Source of the DNA: Flaccisagitta enflata | Lineage: Eukaryota > Chaetognatha > Sagittoidea > Aphragmophora | Assembly: GCA_965153355.1 (NCBI GenBank) | Contig: OZ231127.1 | Location: 8,742,001-8,806,000 of the forward strand | Direction of reading: 5' to 3' | DNA: 64,000 bases | Shown here: piece after piece, positions 39,474-50,003 of the stretch | Position numbering within the stretch: position 1 is the stretch's first letter | How the letters are laid out: each line of letters begins with the position of its first letter | The notes under the pieces: generated by a model | What the model was told of the DNA's origin: nothing | Database searches by the model: none | What the model saw: the letters and a program-made list of their open reading frames with translations, nothing else | Made by a program: the position numbers and the translations under genes

Positions 39474-39592
39474 GTTGGGCAGGGGGGAAATGTGCATATT
39501 TGCTCTTCTAAACCCATTCATTACTACATGACAGATGAACCAACCAATGGATGGACAGCACATCTTATGTAGTTGCGTGTCAGCAACTTTGA
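39474..39592 (-). repeat. Family A remnant in the first kinase intron
   Basis: CAGTTGGGCAGGGGGGAAAT and AACCAACCAATGGATGGACA lead to AGTTGCGTGTCAGCAACTTT, the hairpin end in reverse orientation. Confidence 0.7.
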
Positions 39593-39734
39593 AACATTTT
39601 ATGCTTTTGCTTGTTTTCTCCATATGCCTTTTTCTGTTTGTCTCTGATTCTTTCTTTGTCTGTCTCTATATCTTTCTTTTCGCCTTTACTGTCGGTTACA
39701 CTGCTTTCCTTCCCTTATCTTTCTGTTAAAGCCT

Positions 39735-39750
39735 TCTATCTGTCTGTCTA

Positions 39751-39801
<51 letters not shown>

Positions 39802-39838
39802 GTCTGTCTGTCTGTCTTTCTGTCTGTCTCTGTCTGTC
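39735..39838. repeat. (CTGT)n microsatellite next to a splice donor
   Basis: TCTG array ending only about 10 bp from the donor of the first visible kinase exon (donor GT at 39848-39847). Confidence 0.95.
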
Positions 39839-39848
39839 ACTCTCTCAC

Positions 39849-40082
39849 CTTTGTCTTTGCGTAACCTCAGTCCGGCATCTGTCTGGGTTCTATGAAGAAG
39901 TCCTTGAGCGACATCGACAAATGTTCCATCTCCCCCAACGGTGACAATGCCATCGATGCCATCCAAATCCCTCGTTTGCAGAGATTCGCGGGCCTCTCCA
40001 AAGTGCTTTGTCACAACCACTTCCGTCGTGATACCGCAGAGGTCAAAAATAGGGTGCACTTCCTCCTCATAGATGGATAAAC
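39849..40082 (-). CDS. CERK: Ceramide-kinase-like gene, first visible exon (catalytic GGDG motif)
   Basis: Ceramide kinase phosphorylates ceramide to ceramide-1-phosphate using ATP. This 234 bp exon follows a pyrimidine tract ending in CTCTCTGAG and ends at AAAG|GTGAGA. Its residues include SIYEEEVHPIFDLCGITTEV, then IDGIVTVGGDGTF, the GGDG nucleotide-binding and catalytic motif of the DAGK_cat family, then GLLHRTQTDAGL. The RTQ-x-x-AG segment after GGDG is a ceramide-kinase trait rather than one of sphingosine kinase. All four exons join in phase with no stop (about 386 residues). The upstream exons with the PH domain and NPxGG loop are not in view. Subfamily assignment is from remembered family features, not from a search. 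Confidence 0.85.
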
Positions 40083-40267
40083 CTCAGAGAGAAAAAAAAA
40101 GAAAATGTAAAAATAGCCCTCATGGTCTAGTCTGTTTGTGCATCAAATTTAAACAACTTGGATTTAATGGCACTAAACTTGAAATTTTTCAAAAAAGTAA
40201 ATTAAGTAATGTAGTTCACGTCAAAACATGCATTCTATACATATGCATATAAAATTTCAGCTGAGAT
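40083..40267. other. Intron sequence upstream of the first visible kinase exon
   Basis: AT-rich, with the polypyrimidine tract of the acceptor at 40087-40101 (minus strand). Nothing else identified. Confidence 0.6.
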
Positions 40268-40329
40268 ATATCCAATTTACCAATAAAGGCGGCTAATCGC
40301 CGAAGGAAAAAAGTCGTAAATGCTGAGAG

Positions 40330-40420
<91 letters not shown>

Positions 40421-40640
40421 AACGGACGGACGGACGGACGGACGGACGGACGGACGGACGGATGGACGGACGGACAGACGGACAGACGGACAGACAGAGA
40501 ATGAGACAGAGAGAGGGAGACAGAGAGAGAATGCTTGTTTTTCCACTTTTGACTTGATCACCATGGATAGACTGATGGACCAACAGACCAACAGATGGAC
40601 TGACGGACGGATGGATAAAGCCTCTTATAGATTCTGCGAC
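40268..40640 (-). repeat. Family D end, GA array, GACG array and A fragment
   Basis: 40268-40320 is the reversed D end (GGCGGCTAATCGCC then GGAAAAAAGTCGTAAATGC). (GA)n occupies 40329-40418 and (GACG)n 40420-40500. 40510-40640 is the reversed hairpin half of a C-type A element (GCTTGTTTTTCCACTTTTGA to TTCTGCGACTAAAAG). Confidence 0.75.
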
Positions 40641-40767
40641 TAAAAGAGTGAGAGACTTTGCTGCCAGCATGCACAATCATTATCTGGGACAATTTGAAGT
40701 TCAAATAGACTTCAATAGACAATACCTTCTCATTTTTGGGAAAAATGTGAAAAATGCAAAAAAATAA

Positions 40768-40926
40768 AACAAGGCCGGATACACGGCAATCCAGTCGCGG
40801 ACGGTTGGGCAGGAGCAGTAATGCAAAAACCGCCCGGAATTCAAAAATGTGACCGACGTACCGACATACCGACCGACCTACCGACCGACACGGCAAGGTG
40901 TAGAGTCGCGTGTCCGCGACTAAAAA
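40768..40926 (-). repeat. Family A element, complete, with AAAAACC tail
   Basis: Starts AACAAGGCCGGATACACGGC and ends with the hairpin GTCGCGTGTCCGCGAC plus TAAAAACC. AAAAACC repeats five times beyond the end (to about 40978), like a tail grown from the terminus. Confidence 0.88.
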
Positions 40927-40984
40927 CCAAAAACCAAAAACCAAAAAACCAAAAAACATAATCAAAACATACCAAAAACCTTGT

Positions 40985-41836
40985 CGGGAAAAAAGTCGAA
41001 GTCAGTCTTCGACTTTTTGACATATTTGAGAGAAACAGGGTTTTCATTTTCTTATGGGAAAGTTGGGGATCTTCACCGACCGATTGAGGCCTCCAATGAA
41101 ATTGATAGGGTAAGTAAATTCAATAATTCTCTTTCATTTGGCGCCAAGCAGAATGCTCTACGACAAATATTTTTTGCGCTATGATTTTTTAAAGATTTAT
41201 TTATGAAAAATTCGAATAGAATTTTTTTCAATTTTTTTATGATTTTGTGTAGGATCAATAAAGGAGTGTATTCATGTTTATGTGAGCAGGCAAATACAAA
41301 TAGACATATTTATGAGCACAGCTGCTCATCTGTGAGGGTGTTTTTGAGCGTTTTAGCTTAATAAGCTCACTTAGCTCAGTCTATTCTTTCTGATTTCGAA
41401 TATGATAAATGACTAAATATTTTCATACTTGTTTAAGCAAGCAATTAAAAAAAACAAGTCAGTGAGCAGAGCTGCTTATCTGTGCGAGCGTTCTTAAGTA
41501 TTCTAGTTCATTTAGCTCATTTAGCTTGTTCTATTTCTCTGATTTTAAATAGGATAAATAAATTAATGTTTTGATTTAAGCATGCAAGTACAAGGAAGCA
41601 TATCAATGAGCAAAGCTGGTTGTCTGAGTGAATTATTTGGAATATTTTAGCTCATCTAGCTCATTTGGCTCAGTCCTAATTTTCTCCAATTTTCAAAGCA
41701 ATAAATACATACAATTACTTTTGATTTGATCTAATAAAAAAAAGATTTCAGTGACTGAAGATACAAGCATAGTGAAAAGTGACCACTGCTTACGACTTTT
41801 TTCCTCACGGCGACAGCCGCCATTACTGGTAAAATG
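40985..41836 (+). mobile_element. Family D element, most complete copy
   Basis: Begins with the perfect palindrome AAAAAGTCGAAG-tcag-tCTTCGACTTTTT, contains GGCGCCAAGCAGAATGCTCT and three to four units of a 150 bp repeat with CTCATCTAGCTCATTTGGCT (41276-41690). It ends TGCTTACGACTTTTTTCC, CACGGCGACAGCCGCC. GGAAAAAAGTCG near the start and CGACTTTTTTCC near the end are inverted. No coding capacity. Confidence 0.65.
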
Positions 41837-42423
41837 ACCAAAAATGACCTGAAATGTCCCAAAATGAGTCCTGAATCCTATCGATATGCGTGACCGCGAT
41901 CTTATTCTCATTATTTCGTTTGTTATGCATTTTACCGGTATCGAAGGTCATTCCTTTCTTTGGCTTGAGAAATATCCTGTTGCTTTTCATTCTTGACTGA
42001 CGATTAAAATCGTGCGCACCAATCTCTCTCTTTTTCCTTCTGGCGAGTTCAATTCGCTACTTGGTGGAAGCTGGTGGCATTGTTCCCATGCTGCTGGTTT
42101 CCACTCGACACCTACCACTAACTTTACCATCAAAATCGTCTTTGCCATCGTCTTGAATCCTTGGACTGTCATCATGTCCTCGTAAGCTTCTGCGATTTCC
42201 ATCTTTTAATTCATTCATCTTATGAATACATACACGTTCTCTGTGTCTTCATCTCACACTGTTTGCCAGAAACGATGGTTTTGCTAACTATTCTGCGATA
42301 AAGACCAAAGAACTCATTTTTCGCTCTCTTGTCATTTCTTCTGGATTGGAAAACAAACTCGGTCTCCTAGTAAATGCTTTGTCACTCGGGACGCGGATTA
42401 GTGATTGTACTGGTTGGAGCGCT

Positions 42424-42560
42424 CTGAGCGTCTGGATAGGTGGGACAGCGCCGGACAGCGCCGGACAGCGCCGGACAGCGCCGGAAACGCCGGGACGCCG
42501 GGACTGCTGACAGAGCGCCGGAAACGCCGGGACAGCTGACAGAGCGCCAGGATCGCCAGA
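42424..42560. repeat. GGACAGCGCC minisatellite inside the miniature LTR element
   Basis: Four units of GGACAGCGCC followed by GGAAACGCCGGGAC units. GC-rich island in an AT-rich surrounding. Confidence 0.85.
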
Positions 42561-42635
42561 TCAGCGCGACAAAAACTTTCGTCCACCACTCCGGAAGAAA
42601 GGTGTGTCGAAGTACCAGTAGCCCTGCATACATTT

Positions 42636-43151
42636 GTGTGGGGAGTGTTCATCTACAATCACGACCGACGGATCTCCGAGTACTGCTTTGAACGGGATTA
42701 TTCTTTTCGCTCTCCCAAAGAAAGACTCATGAGTTGCGATTCACCCATTGCCATCTGCGGTATGAATGCCACCTGCGGTATTTTCATCCGCATGTGTGCC
42801 ATCTTCTCTTTCATCACTCTTCTTCCTCTTATCATCCTCATTCCGTGTGTTACAAGTGCATCTTCCGTTTCATCTCTGTGTTTGATAACACTTTTTTCCG
42901 GATCGACGAATGCTTATCACTGCTCCGGTCGCCGGATTGCCATGGATGGGCGGGCCATGGCTGAGATGATTGGCAGCATCGCCAATTTTGGGAGTGCCAT
43001 TGATTCACCAATGATGTTGTGTCCATGGCCGCATCATTACGGAAAGGAAATGGAAGGAGTGACGGGCGTTGTTGCGACGCTGAAGGGAATACTGATGGAT
43101 CTCCGCATCAAGAAGCTTAAATATCATAGTGCCATTTTCTTGTGTGAATAA
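42636..43151 (+). CDS. Hypothetical 171-codon frame in the miniature LTR element
   Basis: The longest frame of the element interior, on the strand set by the putative PBS and PPT. It has a hydrophobic stretch of about 40 residues in the middle (IFSFITLLPLIILIPC) and no recognisable domain. It could be a decayed remnant of a carried gene or an accident of composition. Confidence 0.25.
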   Translation: MWGVFIYNHDRRISEYCFERDYSFRSPKERLMSCDSPIAICGMNATCGIFIRMCAIFSFITLLPLIILIPCVTSASSVSSLCLITLFSGSTNAYHCSGRRIAMDGRAMAEMIGSIANFGSAIDSPMMLCPWPHHYGKEMEGVTGVVATLKGILMDLRIKKLKYHSAIFLCE

Positions 43152-43554
43152 GTTTATTTTTGATTACCACTACATTTAACACCGTGTGACTCTTTAGTCG
43201 CAATATTGTGGTTTTTGTACACAACATCCTGTTTTCCACTGGTTCTATTTTTTTTCTTATTTCATGCGAACTTGGTCACTTTATCTATTGTTTTCTTTTT
43301 CGATTTTTCTCAAAATACTTTCATTTAGAAACTATTTTTTGGCAGAGGGGGAGTCCTGAATCCTATCGATATGCGTGACCGCGATCTTATTCTCATTATT
43401 TCGTTTGTTATGCATTTTACCGGTATCGAAGGTCATTCCTTTCTTTGGCTTGAGAAATATGCTGTTGCTTTTCATTCTTGACTGACGATTAAAATCGTGC
43501 GCACCAATCTCTCTCTTTTTCTTTCTGGCGAGTTCAATTCGCTACTAATGACTT

Positions 43555-43905
43555 AAATGACTTAAAACTACTTTAAATGCCCACAAATGACGCAAATGAA
43601 CAAAGTGACGTAAATGATCAAAAATGACCAAAAATGACTAAAAGCAACCAAATATGACCAAAAACAACAAAAAAATGACTCAAAAAAACTCCAGACGACC
43701 CAACCAACTTAAAATGGTTCAAAATGACTCAGAATGACTCAGAATGACTAAGAATGACTAAGAATGACTCAGAATGACTCAAAATGATTCAAAATGACTC
43801 AAAGAAATATAGTACAAAAATGAAAAAATGGCTCAGATTGACTCAAAATGACTCAAATTGACTCAAAATGACTTAAAATGATTCAAAATCATTAAAAATG
43901 AGACG
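43555..43905. repeat. (AAAATGACTC)n minisatellite
   Basis: About 30 degenerate 10 bp units. The same array type occurs at 44710-44925, 46245-46320 and 57835-57935, usually next to A elements. Confidence 0.9.
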
Positions 43906-43917
43906 TAGTTCAAAAAG

Positions 43918-44066
43918 AACAAGGCCGGATACACGGCCACCAGTTGCGGACGGGTGGGCAGGAGCGAAAATGCGCGTTTTCACACTTTTCGACTCGTGCT
44001 CACCAACCGACGGACGGACGGACGGACGGACAAAGCCTCTTATAGAGTTGCGTGTCCGCAACTAAA
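43918..44066 (-). repeat. Family A element, complete
   Basis: Starts AACAAGGCCGGATACACGGC and has GTTGCGGACGGGTGGGCAGG, GACGG units and the hairpin GTTGCGTGTCCGCAAC followed by TAAAAA. One of the cleanest copies; useful as a reference. Confidence 0.92.
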
Positions 44067-44709
44067 AATGGCTCAAAATAACTTACTATCTAGAACAAAA
44101 GTATATCGGCAAGATTATTATCAGGCTGTTAATTCATCAAATGACTAGAAAAAACATAATTTGATCTTTGAGATTCTTTGTATGTATCTTGTAAACAACA
44201 ATAACGGGCAAAATTGTCTTTTTTTGCTCTTGAAGAGATATTTTGAGAAAGGATGACGCGGTCTTCCCTCACACCTTGAGAGGAGATTTTTTTTATCCAT
44301 ATCAAACGATGCGCGATTCCTTCTCCTTAGCTGCATACTCACCAACCATCAGATCTATAACTGAGTTTGGAGTGACCATGGAAATGACGAGGCGATCCTA
44401 TGGCATCACTGTGGCAGCCTAAAAGTAGGACAACAACCTTGAACTAAAAAAAAACAAACACTTGTACAAGTACCAAAAGCGACAAGAAATAAAATATGAT
44501 TTTTCAGTCATTTTCATTTGAAGTAGCATTCTTGTTTTGCCCATCATTTCCAAACGGATTGGGCTACAAGAACGCGGTTGGTGGCACTAGATCACAAATT
44601 CGATGTAGTTTCAGAATCTCACCGATTTTTATATGATTTTTTTATTTTTAGTAGAGATATGACCCAAAACGCTCGCCGATATACATATGTTCTAGATAGT
44701 AGAACAACG
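44067..44709. other. Unassigned sequence between AAATGAC arrays
   Basis: No gene called. A minus-strand NPFG motif at about 44570 was examined and rejected. Confidence 0.4.
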
Positions 44710-45019
44710 CAAGATGACTCAAAATGACTTAAATGGTTCAAAATGACTTAAAATCACAAAAAATGACTTACAATGACTCAAAAATGATTTAAAATTACTC
44801 AAAACGACTCAAAATGAAACGTGGTACAAATATGCAAAATTGATTCAGAATGACTCAGAATGACTTAAAATGGTTTAGAATGACTTATAATGATTGAAAA
44901 TGACTTAAAAACTGGCAATAAATAGAAAAAAGTAAAAAGGGGACGGACGGACGGATGGACGGACGGACAAAGGGACCAACCGACAAAGCGGAGTATAGAG
45001 TCGCGTGCACCCGACTAAA
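44710..45019 (-). repeat. AAATGACTY array and A hairpin end
   Basis: 10 bp units fill 44710-44925; GGACGG units and the hairpin GTCGCGTGCACCCGAC with TAAAAA fill 44938-45019. Confidence 0.8.
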
Positions 45020-45262
45020 AAGATTCAGAAAATCATAGCTAAGAAACTATTGATCGCACAGAATTCTGCTTGGCGTCATCTGAAAAAGGAGATTTAGCTT
45101 TTTCTTAGCTAATAATTTCATGCGTAGTCCCATTTGGCCCCCAAAATTGATCAACTTCCCCAAACGCCCCATGAAGAAAAGGGAAAACAACTTTTCTTCG
45201 CGGAAATCAAAAAGTCCTCGAATCTTCTAATCTCGACTTTTTTCCAAACTATTGGATACTTT
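45020..45262 (-). repeat. Family D, 5' end, reversed
   Basis: GCACAGAATTCTGCTTGGCG and terminal TCTCGACTTTTTTCCAAAC mirror 7705-7935. Confidence 0.75.
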
Positions 45263-45273
45263 AAAAAAAGAAA

Positions 45274-45412
45274 ACAAGGCCGGTTACACGGCCAATACCA
45301 GTTGCGGACAGGTGGGCAGGGGCGGAAGTGCGCGTTTTCACACTTTCCAACCAGTGCTCACGGACCAACAGACGGACAAAGGCTCTTATAGAGTTCCATG
45401 TCCGCAACTAAG
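45274..45412 (-). repeat. Family A element, complete
   Basis: AACAAGGCCGGTTACACGGC start, GTTGCGGACAGGTGGGCAGG, and terminal AGTTCCATGTCCGCAACTAAG with a mutated hairpin. Confidence 0.85.
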
Positions 45413-45420
45413 AATGCCCT

Positions 45421-45490
45421 TTTTAGTCGCGTGCTACGCGACTCTATACCCCGCTGTGTCTGTCCGTCGGTCGGTCGGTTGCACTATGTT
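45421..45490 (+). repeat. Family A fragment, hairpin end
   Basis: TTTTTAGTCGCGTGCTACGCGACTC, CCCGCTGTGTCTGTCCGTCG, then GGTCGGTC units; truncated. Confidence 0.85.
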
Positions 45491-45587
45491 CTGAGAGCGA
45501 CTCAAAATTGGACAAAAATCACCTGAAGGATTTGTTATGTTGTAATACTGTGAAATTACATAACAAATATGAAAAATATTATTTTTT

Positions 45588-45772
45588 CATTCTTTTTCAT
45601 TTTTTGTCATTTTTTGTCATTTTTTGTCATTTTTTGTCATTTTTGTCATTTTTGCCATTTTGTCAATTTTGTCAATTTTGTCAATTTTGTCATTTTTATC
45701 ATTTTTGTAATTTTTGTAATTTTTGTCATTTTCATCATTTTTGTCATTTTTGCCATTTTCTTGCCTTTTTGT
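45588..45772. repeat. (TTTTTGTCAT)n minisatellite
   Basis: About 18 units of 9-10 bp. Phe/Val/Ile frames across it are low-complexity. Confidence 0.92.
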
Positions 45773-46021
45773 GATCTTTTAAAAATACTATCACTTTTAT
45801 CAAAAAAATAGTAAAACTTTTTTTCCCATGATAATATTAGATGTGACAAAGCTTTTGTCTAGGGAGTCGCATTTAAGTCTTTAAAGACTTTTTTTTAACA
45901 TGTTTTAGCGTTTTTTAATATCTTTAACATTTTCAATATTTTGTCAGGCTAGCTTGCTATAATCAATTATATATGCTCAATTCTTCAGTTTTCAGTTTCT
46001 ACACCAAGTTAGCAAATCAGT
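45773..46021. other. AT-rich unassigned sequence
   Basis: Nothing recognised. Confidence 0.4.
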
Positions 46022-46197
46022 TAACAAGGCCGGATACGCGGCAATCCAGTTGGGGACAGTTGGGCAGGAGCAGTAATGTGAAAACCACTCAGAATTCAAA
46101 ATGTGATGGATGGACAGACTGACATAGCAACCTACCAGCTTACTAATCTACTGACCGATACAGCAAGGTGTAGAGTTACGTGTCCGCGAATAAAAAC
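46022..46197 (-). repeat. Family A element, decayed hairpin
   Basis: Starts AACAAGGCCGGATACGCGGC and ends GTTACGTGTCCGCGAATAAAAA. The stem carries mismatches. Confidence 0.82.
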
Positions 46198-47274
46198 AAG
46201 GCCAACACCTAGTCTCGTGCCGGACATGAATTGCTTAAGATGTCTTAAATTAACTTAAAATGACTTGAAATGCTTAATATTACTTAGAATGACTTACAAT
46301 GACTTAGAATGACTTAGAATAGCATTTAGGAAGATACTGTGTGCCCAAAAAGTTTAAAAAAGCCCAAATAGTAAAAGTGTGCTCAAATGTCTATAAATTG
46401 TACATATGTGTAAAGTCCTTCTGTTTTGATTTTTCCTACCAAGTATCCAGCAAATTCGTTGAAAAATCGCAAAGTTATGCATGTTTCTCACTTTAGGGTA
46501 TTAGGCTGATTTGGTCGGTTTGGTTGGATGGTTGGATCACAAAATATTGACTGGATGTAAAACGCTTTACCCTTACACAAATTCTCTGTAAATATGATGC
46601 AAATCAGTCCAAGGATAAAGAAATTATGTTTTTTTTAGATTATTTACATCAACAATATCAAATCAAATTGTTATATATTAGTTAATAATGTATGATTATT
46701 AAGTCATGAAATTTTTTTAATCTTATATTATTAAATGTTTACTTTAAATTGCATTTCTACTTTTCAAATAATGATATAACACCCCTGACAAAATTAGGCG
46801 AACTGGGATCAGAGTTAGTCTATAATTACCTTGAATTGTGCTCACAAAGGGTCTATGTTGGAAGACAACTTGGAAATATGTTGTTTCTGTAAGGTTTACT
46901 TCAAAATATATCCAATTCGTGCCAACCAAAAGCTTCTGATGCCTTCTTTACTAGTATGCCCCCATAAGTTTTAACAAGGCCTATCTCGATATGTTTTGAG
47001 CACTAGAGGGTGTCTAGAGGATATTTGCAAAGTTTCATCTCATTTTGATAAGATCTAGCAAATTAACTCTTGACTTGAAAAATATTGTTTTTTGGACATT
47101 TCGAGACATCGATTTCACAGATTTCTCGCTAAATCGAACCTCAACGAGAGCACCGGCACGCTGATCTGGCGGTTTTAACTTGCTGTTAAATGGTGTTTCT
47201 TAATTGTTTTATCTTAGCATCTTTTTCTTCCTACTCTTCTTCTTCTTTTTCCCCTTCTTCTCCTTCTTCATCCT

Positions 47275-47510
47275 TTTTAGTTGCAGACACACAACTCTAT
47301 ATGAGTCTTCGTTGGTCCATCGGTCCATCGGTCCAACCACTGGTCACATTCCAGTTAAAAGTGCAAAACGCGCACTAATGATGCGGCAGTTGTGATTGTC
47401 TATGTATGTAAGTGAACATGGGGTGGGGGAGGGTATGGATGGGGGTTGTATGCCCCTGCCCACGCGTCCGCAACGGTATTGTGACCCTGCGTCACTTGTT
47501 CTTCTCCCTC
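47275..47510 (+). repeat. Variant C of family A, complete
   Basis: Starts TTTTTAGTTGCAGACACACA and ends CCCACGCGTCCGCAACGGTA then GTGACCCTGCGTCACTTG, the reverse of 26793-27003. Confidence 0.85.
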
Positions 47511-47565
47511 TTCAGCATCTCGAATGGGACGTGACGCTCTTCCATGAAAATGGTGCTACATGGAT

Positions 47566-48185
47566 ATCCTTCTTCTTCTTCTTCTTCTTCTTCTTTTTTT
47601 AGTCGCGTGCTACGCGACTCAAAAAGCCACTTCTCGGTCGGTCTGTTGGTCGGTCGGTCGTACCGTAACAAAACTGTTTAAAAGGCTTTTTATACAAAAT
47701 AAAGACATTTAAAATGTTTTTGAATGTTTTTAAGGTATTTATAAGCCTCTATAAGCCACTTTTTGGTTGGTCTGTTGGTCTGTTGTTCTGTCCGTCACAA
47801 GGTTGTTTAAGCCAACAAGGTTGTTACAGCCAATTTTAAGACATTTCAAATGTTTTTGAATGTTTTTATGTCATTCATACACCTCTATAAGCCACTTTTT
47901 TGTCCGTCTGTCTATCCGTCTGTTTGTCCGTCCGTTTATCTGTCCATTGGTTTGTCACTAGGATATCTTTAAGACTTTTTGTTGCTAGTTCAAAGGTCTT
48001 TTTTGTCCGTCTGTCTATCCGTCTGTTTGTCCGTCCGTTTATCTGTCCATTGGTTTGTCACTAGGATATCTTTAAGACTTTTTGTTGCTAGTTTAAAGGT
48101 CTTTTTAAATGCTTAAGTCTGTTCATCTGACTGTTTGCCTGACTTTTCTGGAGGTGCCAACGCACGCGACTTAGGTCTAATTAAC
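47566..48185 (+). repeat. (CTT)n followed by an A element with an internal duplication
   Basis: A CTT run (47566-47595) leads directly into TTTTTTTAGTCGCGTGCTAC. Inside, a 120 bp block with GTCCGTCTGTCTATCCGTCT and AGGATATCTTTAAGACTTTT is repeated (47902 and 48006). It ends with AACGCACGCGACTTAGGTC and lacks GGCCTTGTT. Confidence 0.75.
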
Positions 48186-48504
48186 GTAATTATTTTGACC
48201 TTTTAGTCGCGTAACATACAGCTAAAAAAAAAGACTTACTTTTGAATGGCTAATTCAACCAATCCATCTTAGAAAAAAAAACTACTTAAAATCTTAGACC
48301 ATTTCAAAGCCCTTCGAAAGTACTTTCATTTAGCGCTAATCTGGCATTTCTATCTTTTTTCGTTTAAAAATGGCATTAGTTTGAGTGAAAAGGTTGCCTA
48401 TTTCAGTTTCGCAATCCCTATATGAAAAATGCATCTTACCAAAATAGTGCTTCTCTTTGCCGAGCTCTAGCTTCTAAACCGTTTAAGATAAAGACCTAGG
48501 ACTG

Positions 48505-49406
48505 GTCTAGAATGACAGATCATCAATGAGAAGAGAGCGTCAATCCCGAATTTGGTTACCTTCCACTAAATTGCATGATTACATTCAATAGGGTATAGCC
48601 GTTTACTTTCTTGGCATTTTTCGCATAAATATACGGACACCTACTCAAGTTCATTGCAGCATAACTTCAATATCTATTATAAGAGTGAAAGCAGATCAAC
48701 GAGCTGACATGAATATACGGACACCTACTCATGTTCATAGCAGCTAAACTTCAATATCCAATATAAGAATAAAAGCAGATCAATGAACTATGACATACAA
48801 TCTTCCATTCAAGACCAAGCAGAGTTTAGTAGCTCATTCGTTTTAAATGACAGCGTTTTGATGAAAAACTGTCATTTACCAAAATCGAATTCAGAGGTCT
48901 TCAGTTCATATCTACAAAGGACAACCTACATAGAAACAGTTCTTAAAACCAAACGGATTGGCCAAAATCCTTTTGACTTCATTGGATCACATTTTTGCCA
49001 AATTTTTTAAATGTTGGAAAAATTGAAGGCTACGGGTATTATATTGCTCTAAAATTATTTCATATCAAAGGAAAACAAAAAAAATCGATGTTTTTTTTTG
49101 CTTACTAAAAGATTAAGGATTTACACTGATTTGAGTTAAAAAATCATGGACTAATCAAATGGAAACTCATAGCAGAAGCACTTGATAGATCAAATTATCA
49201 TAAAAAGACAAAAAAATTAATTTGTTTGAACATGTTTTTGTTTCAGTGTGTCAATATGCTTATTTTTTTTCCAGCTGTCCGTATATTTATGAGCTAAATG
49301 GTTTGTTGATAACATCAACATATATTATATCGATTATATTTACATTTTTAATGCTTTTTTACAACAAGTTTTTATCTCGTTCAGCCTAATTTTGAAAGAA
49401 CTGTTA
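48505..49406. mobile_element. Element G copy interrupted by element F
   Basis: 48540-48622 (GAATTTGGTTACCTTCCACT) and 49297-49406 (ending GCCTAATTTTGAAAGAACTGT then TA) match the inner and right parts of G at 22300-22496. F lies between them. Confidence 0.6.
48623..49294. mobile_element. Element F, copy with duplicated left end
   Basis: GCATAAATATACGGACACCT at 48623 and a second left end ATGAATATACGGACACCT at about 48709 precede the shared body. The right end is AGCTGTCCGTATATTTATGAGC, followed by TA. The full copy is at 62965-63560. Confidence 0.75.
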
Positions 49407-49409
49407 ATT

Positions 49410-49717
49410 TGATCGGGTCTTAAATCAGCTTTCTCACGCCTCAAACTAGCGCTCTTAGATTTCCAGAGACTCAAATCTGCCCTCTCAAACCTAGAATTAG
49501 TCCTGAGACGCCTTAGAAATGCTTTCTGCCAGTCCTCTCAGAAGACCGACTGACTGACGCTGCAACCTCTAGAGTCAAGGAAGCTGAAAATAGCATAAAT
49601 GAGAGGGAAAGCGAAATGGTAATGGAGAAAGGAAGTAAACAAGCAACACCGTATACACAACCTTCCAACCATGCAACCTATGGATACCCTGTGGAGTCAC
49701 TTAGCAAGCTGTTGAAA
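49410..49717. other. Unassigned, short CTCAAAYYTGCCCTCTCA-like units
   Basis: 49435-49530 has three or four degenerate units resembling the composite minisatellite. No gene. Confidence 0.4.
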
Positions 49718-50003
49718 GAAGGAAAGAAAGGAAGGGAGGAAGGAAGGAAGGAAGGAAGGAAGGAAGGAAAGAAGAAAGTAAGAAAGAAAGAAAGAGAGAG
49801 AAAGAGAAAGAAACAAGGATGGCCATTTTACGGCCAATAAGTGCGTCTCGCGTTTTTGGAATATTGAAAGAATATTTTTAATGAATGAATGAATGAATGA
49901 ATGAATAAATGAATGAATGAATAAATGAATGAATGAATGAATGAATAAATGAATGAATGAATGAATGAATAAATGAATGAATGAATGAATGAATGAATAA
50001 ATA
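49718..50003. repeat. (GGAA)n and (TGAA)n microsatellites
   Basis: GAAGG/AAAG array at 49718-49818 and TGAATGAATAAA array at 49880-50003. Confidence 0.95.

Larger units (their letters stand above)
41868..43546 (+). mobile_element. Miniature LTR element (TRIM-like), 1,679 bp
   Basis: Direct repeats of 194 bp (41868-42061 and 43353-43546) differ at two positions. The first is followed at once by TGGTGGAAGCTGGTGGC, a plausible primer-binding site. The second is preceded by GGCAGAGGGGGA, a plausible polypurine tract. AATGA flanks both sides (41863-41867, 43547-43551), though the surroundings are themselves AAATGAC repeats. The 1.29 kb interior has no gag or pol motif. LTR ends are GTCCTG and CTACT rather than TG and CA, which is atypical. 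Confidence 0.75.

Noticed and set aside
44345-44425. Minus-strand segment between TTTTAG and GTGAGTATG that looks like an 80 bp exon.
   Set aside because: Two of three frames contain stops, the third has no recognisable content, and no neighbouring exon in matching phase was found.
44530-44575. Minus-strand NPFGNDGQNKN after an acceptor-like TTCTTGTAG, considered as the ATP-binding exon of the kinase gene.
   Set aside because: The frame reaches a stop within about 20 codons and has no GT donor before it, so it cannot join the exon at 40082 in phase. The motif is short enough to occur by chance.
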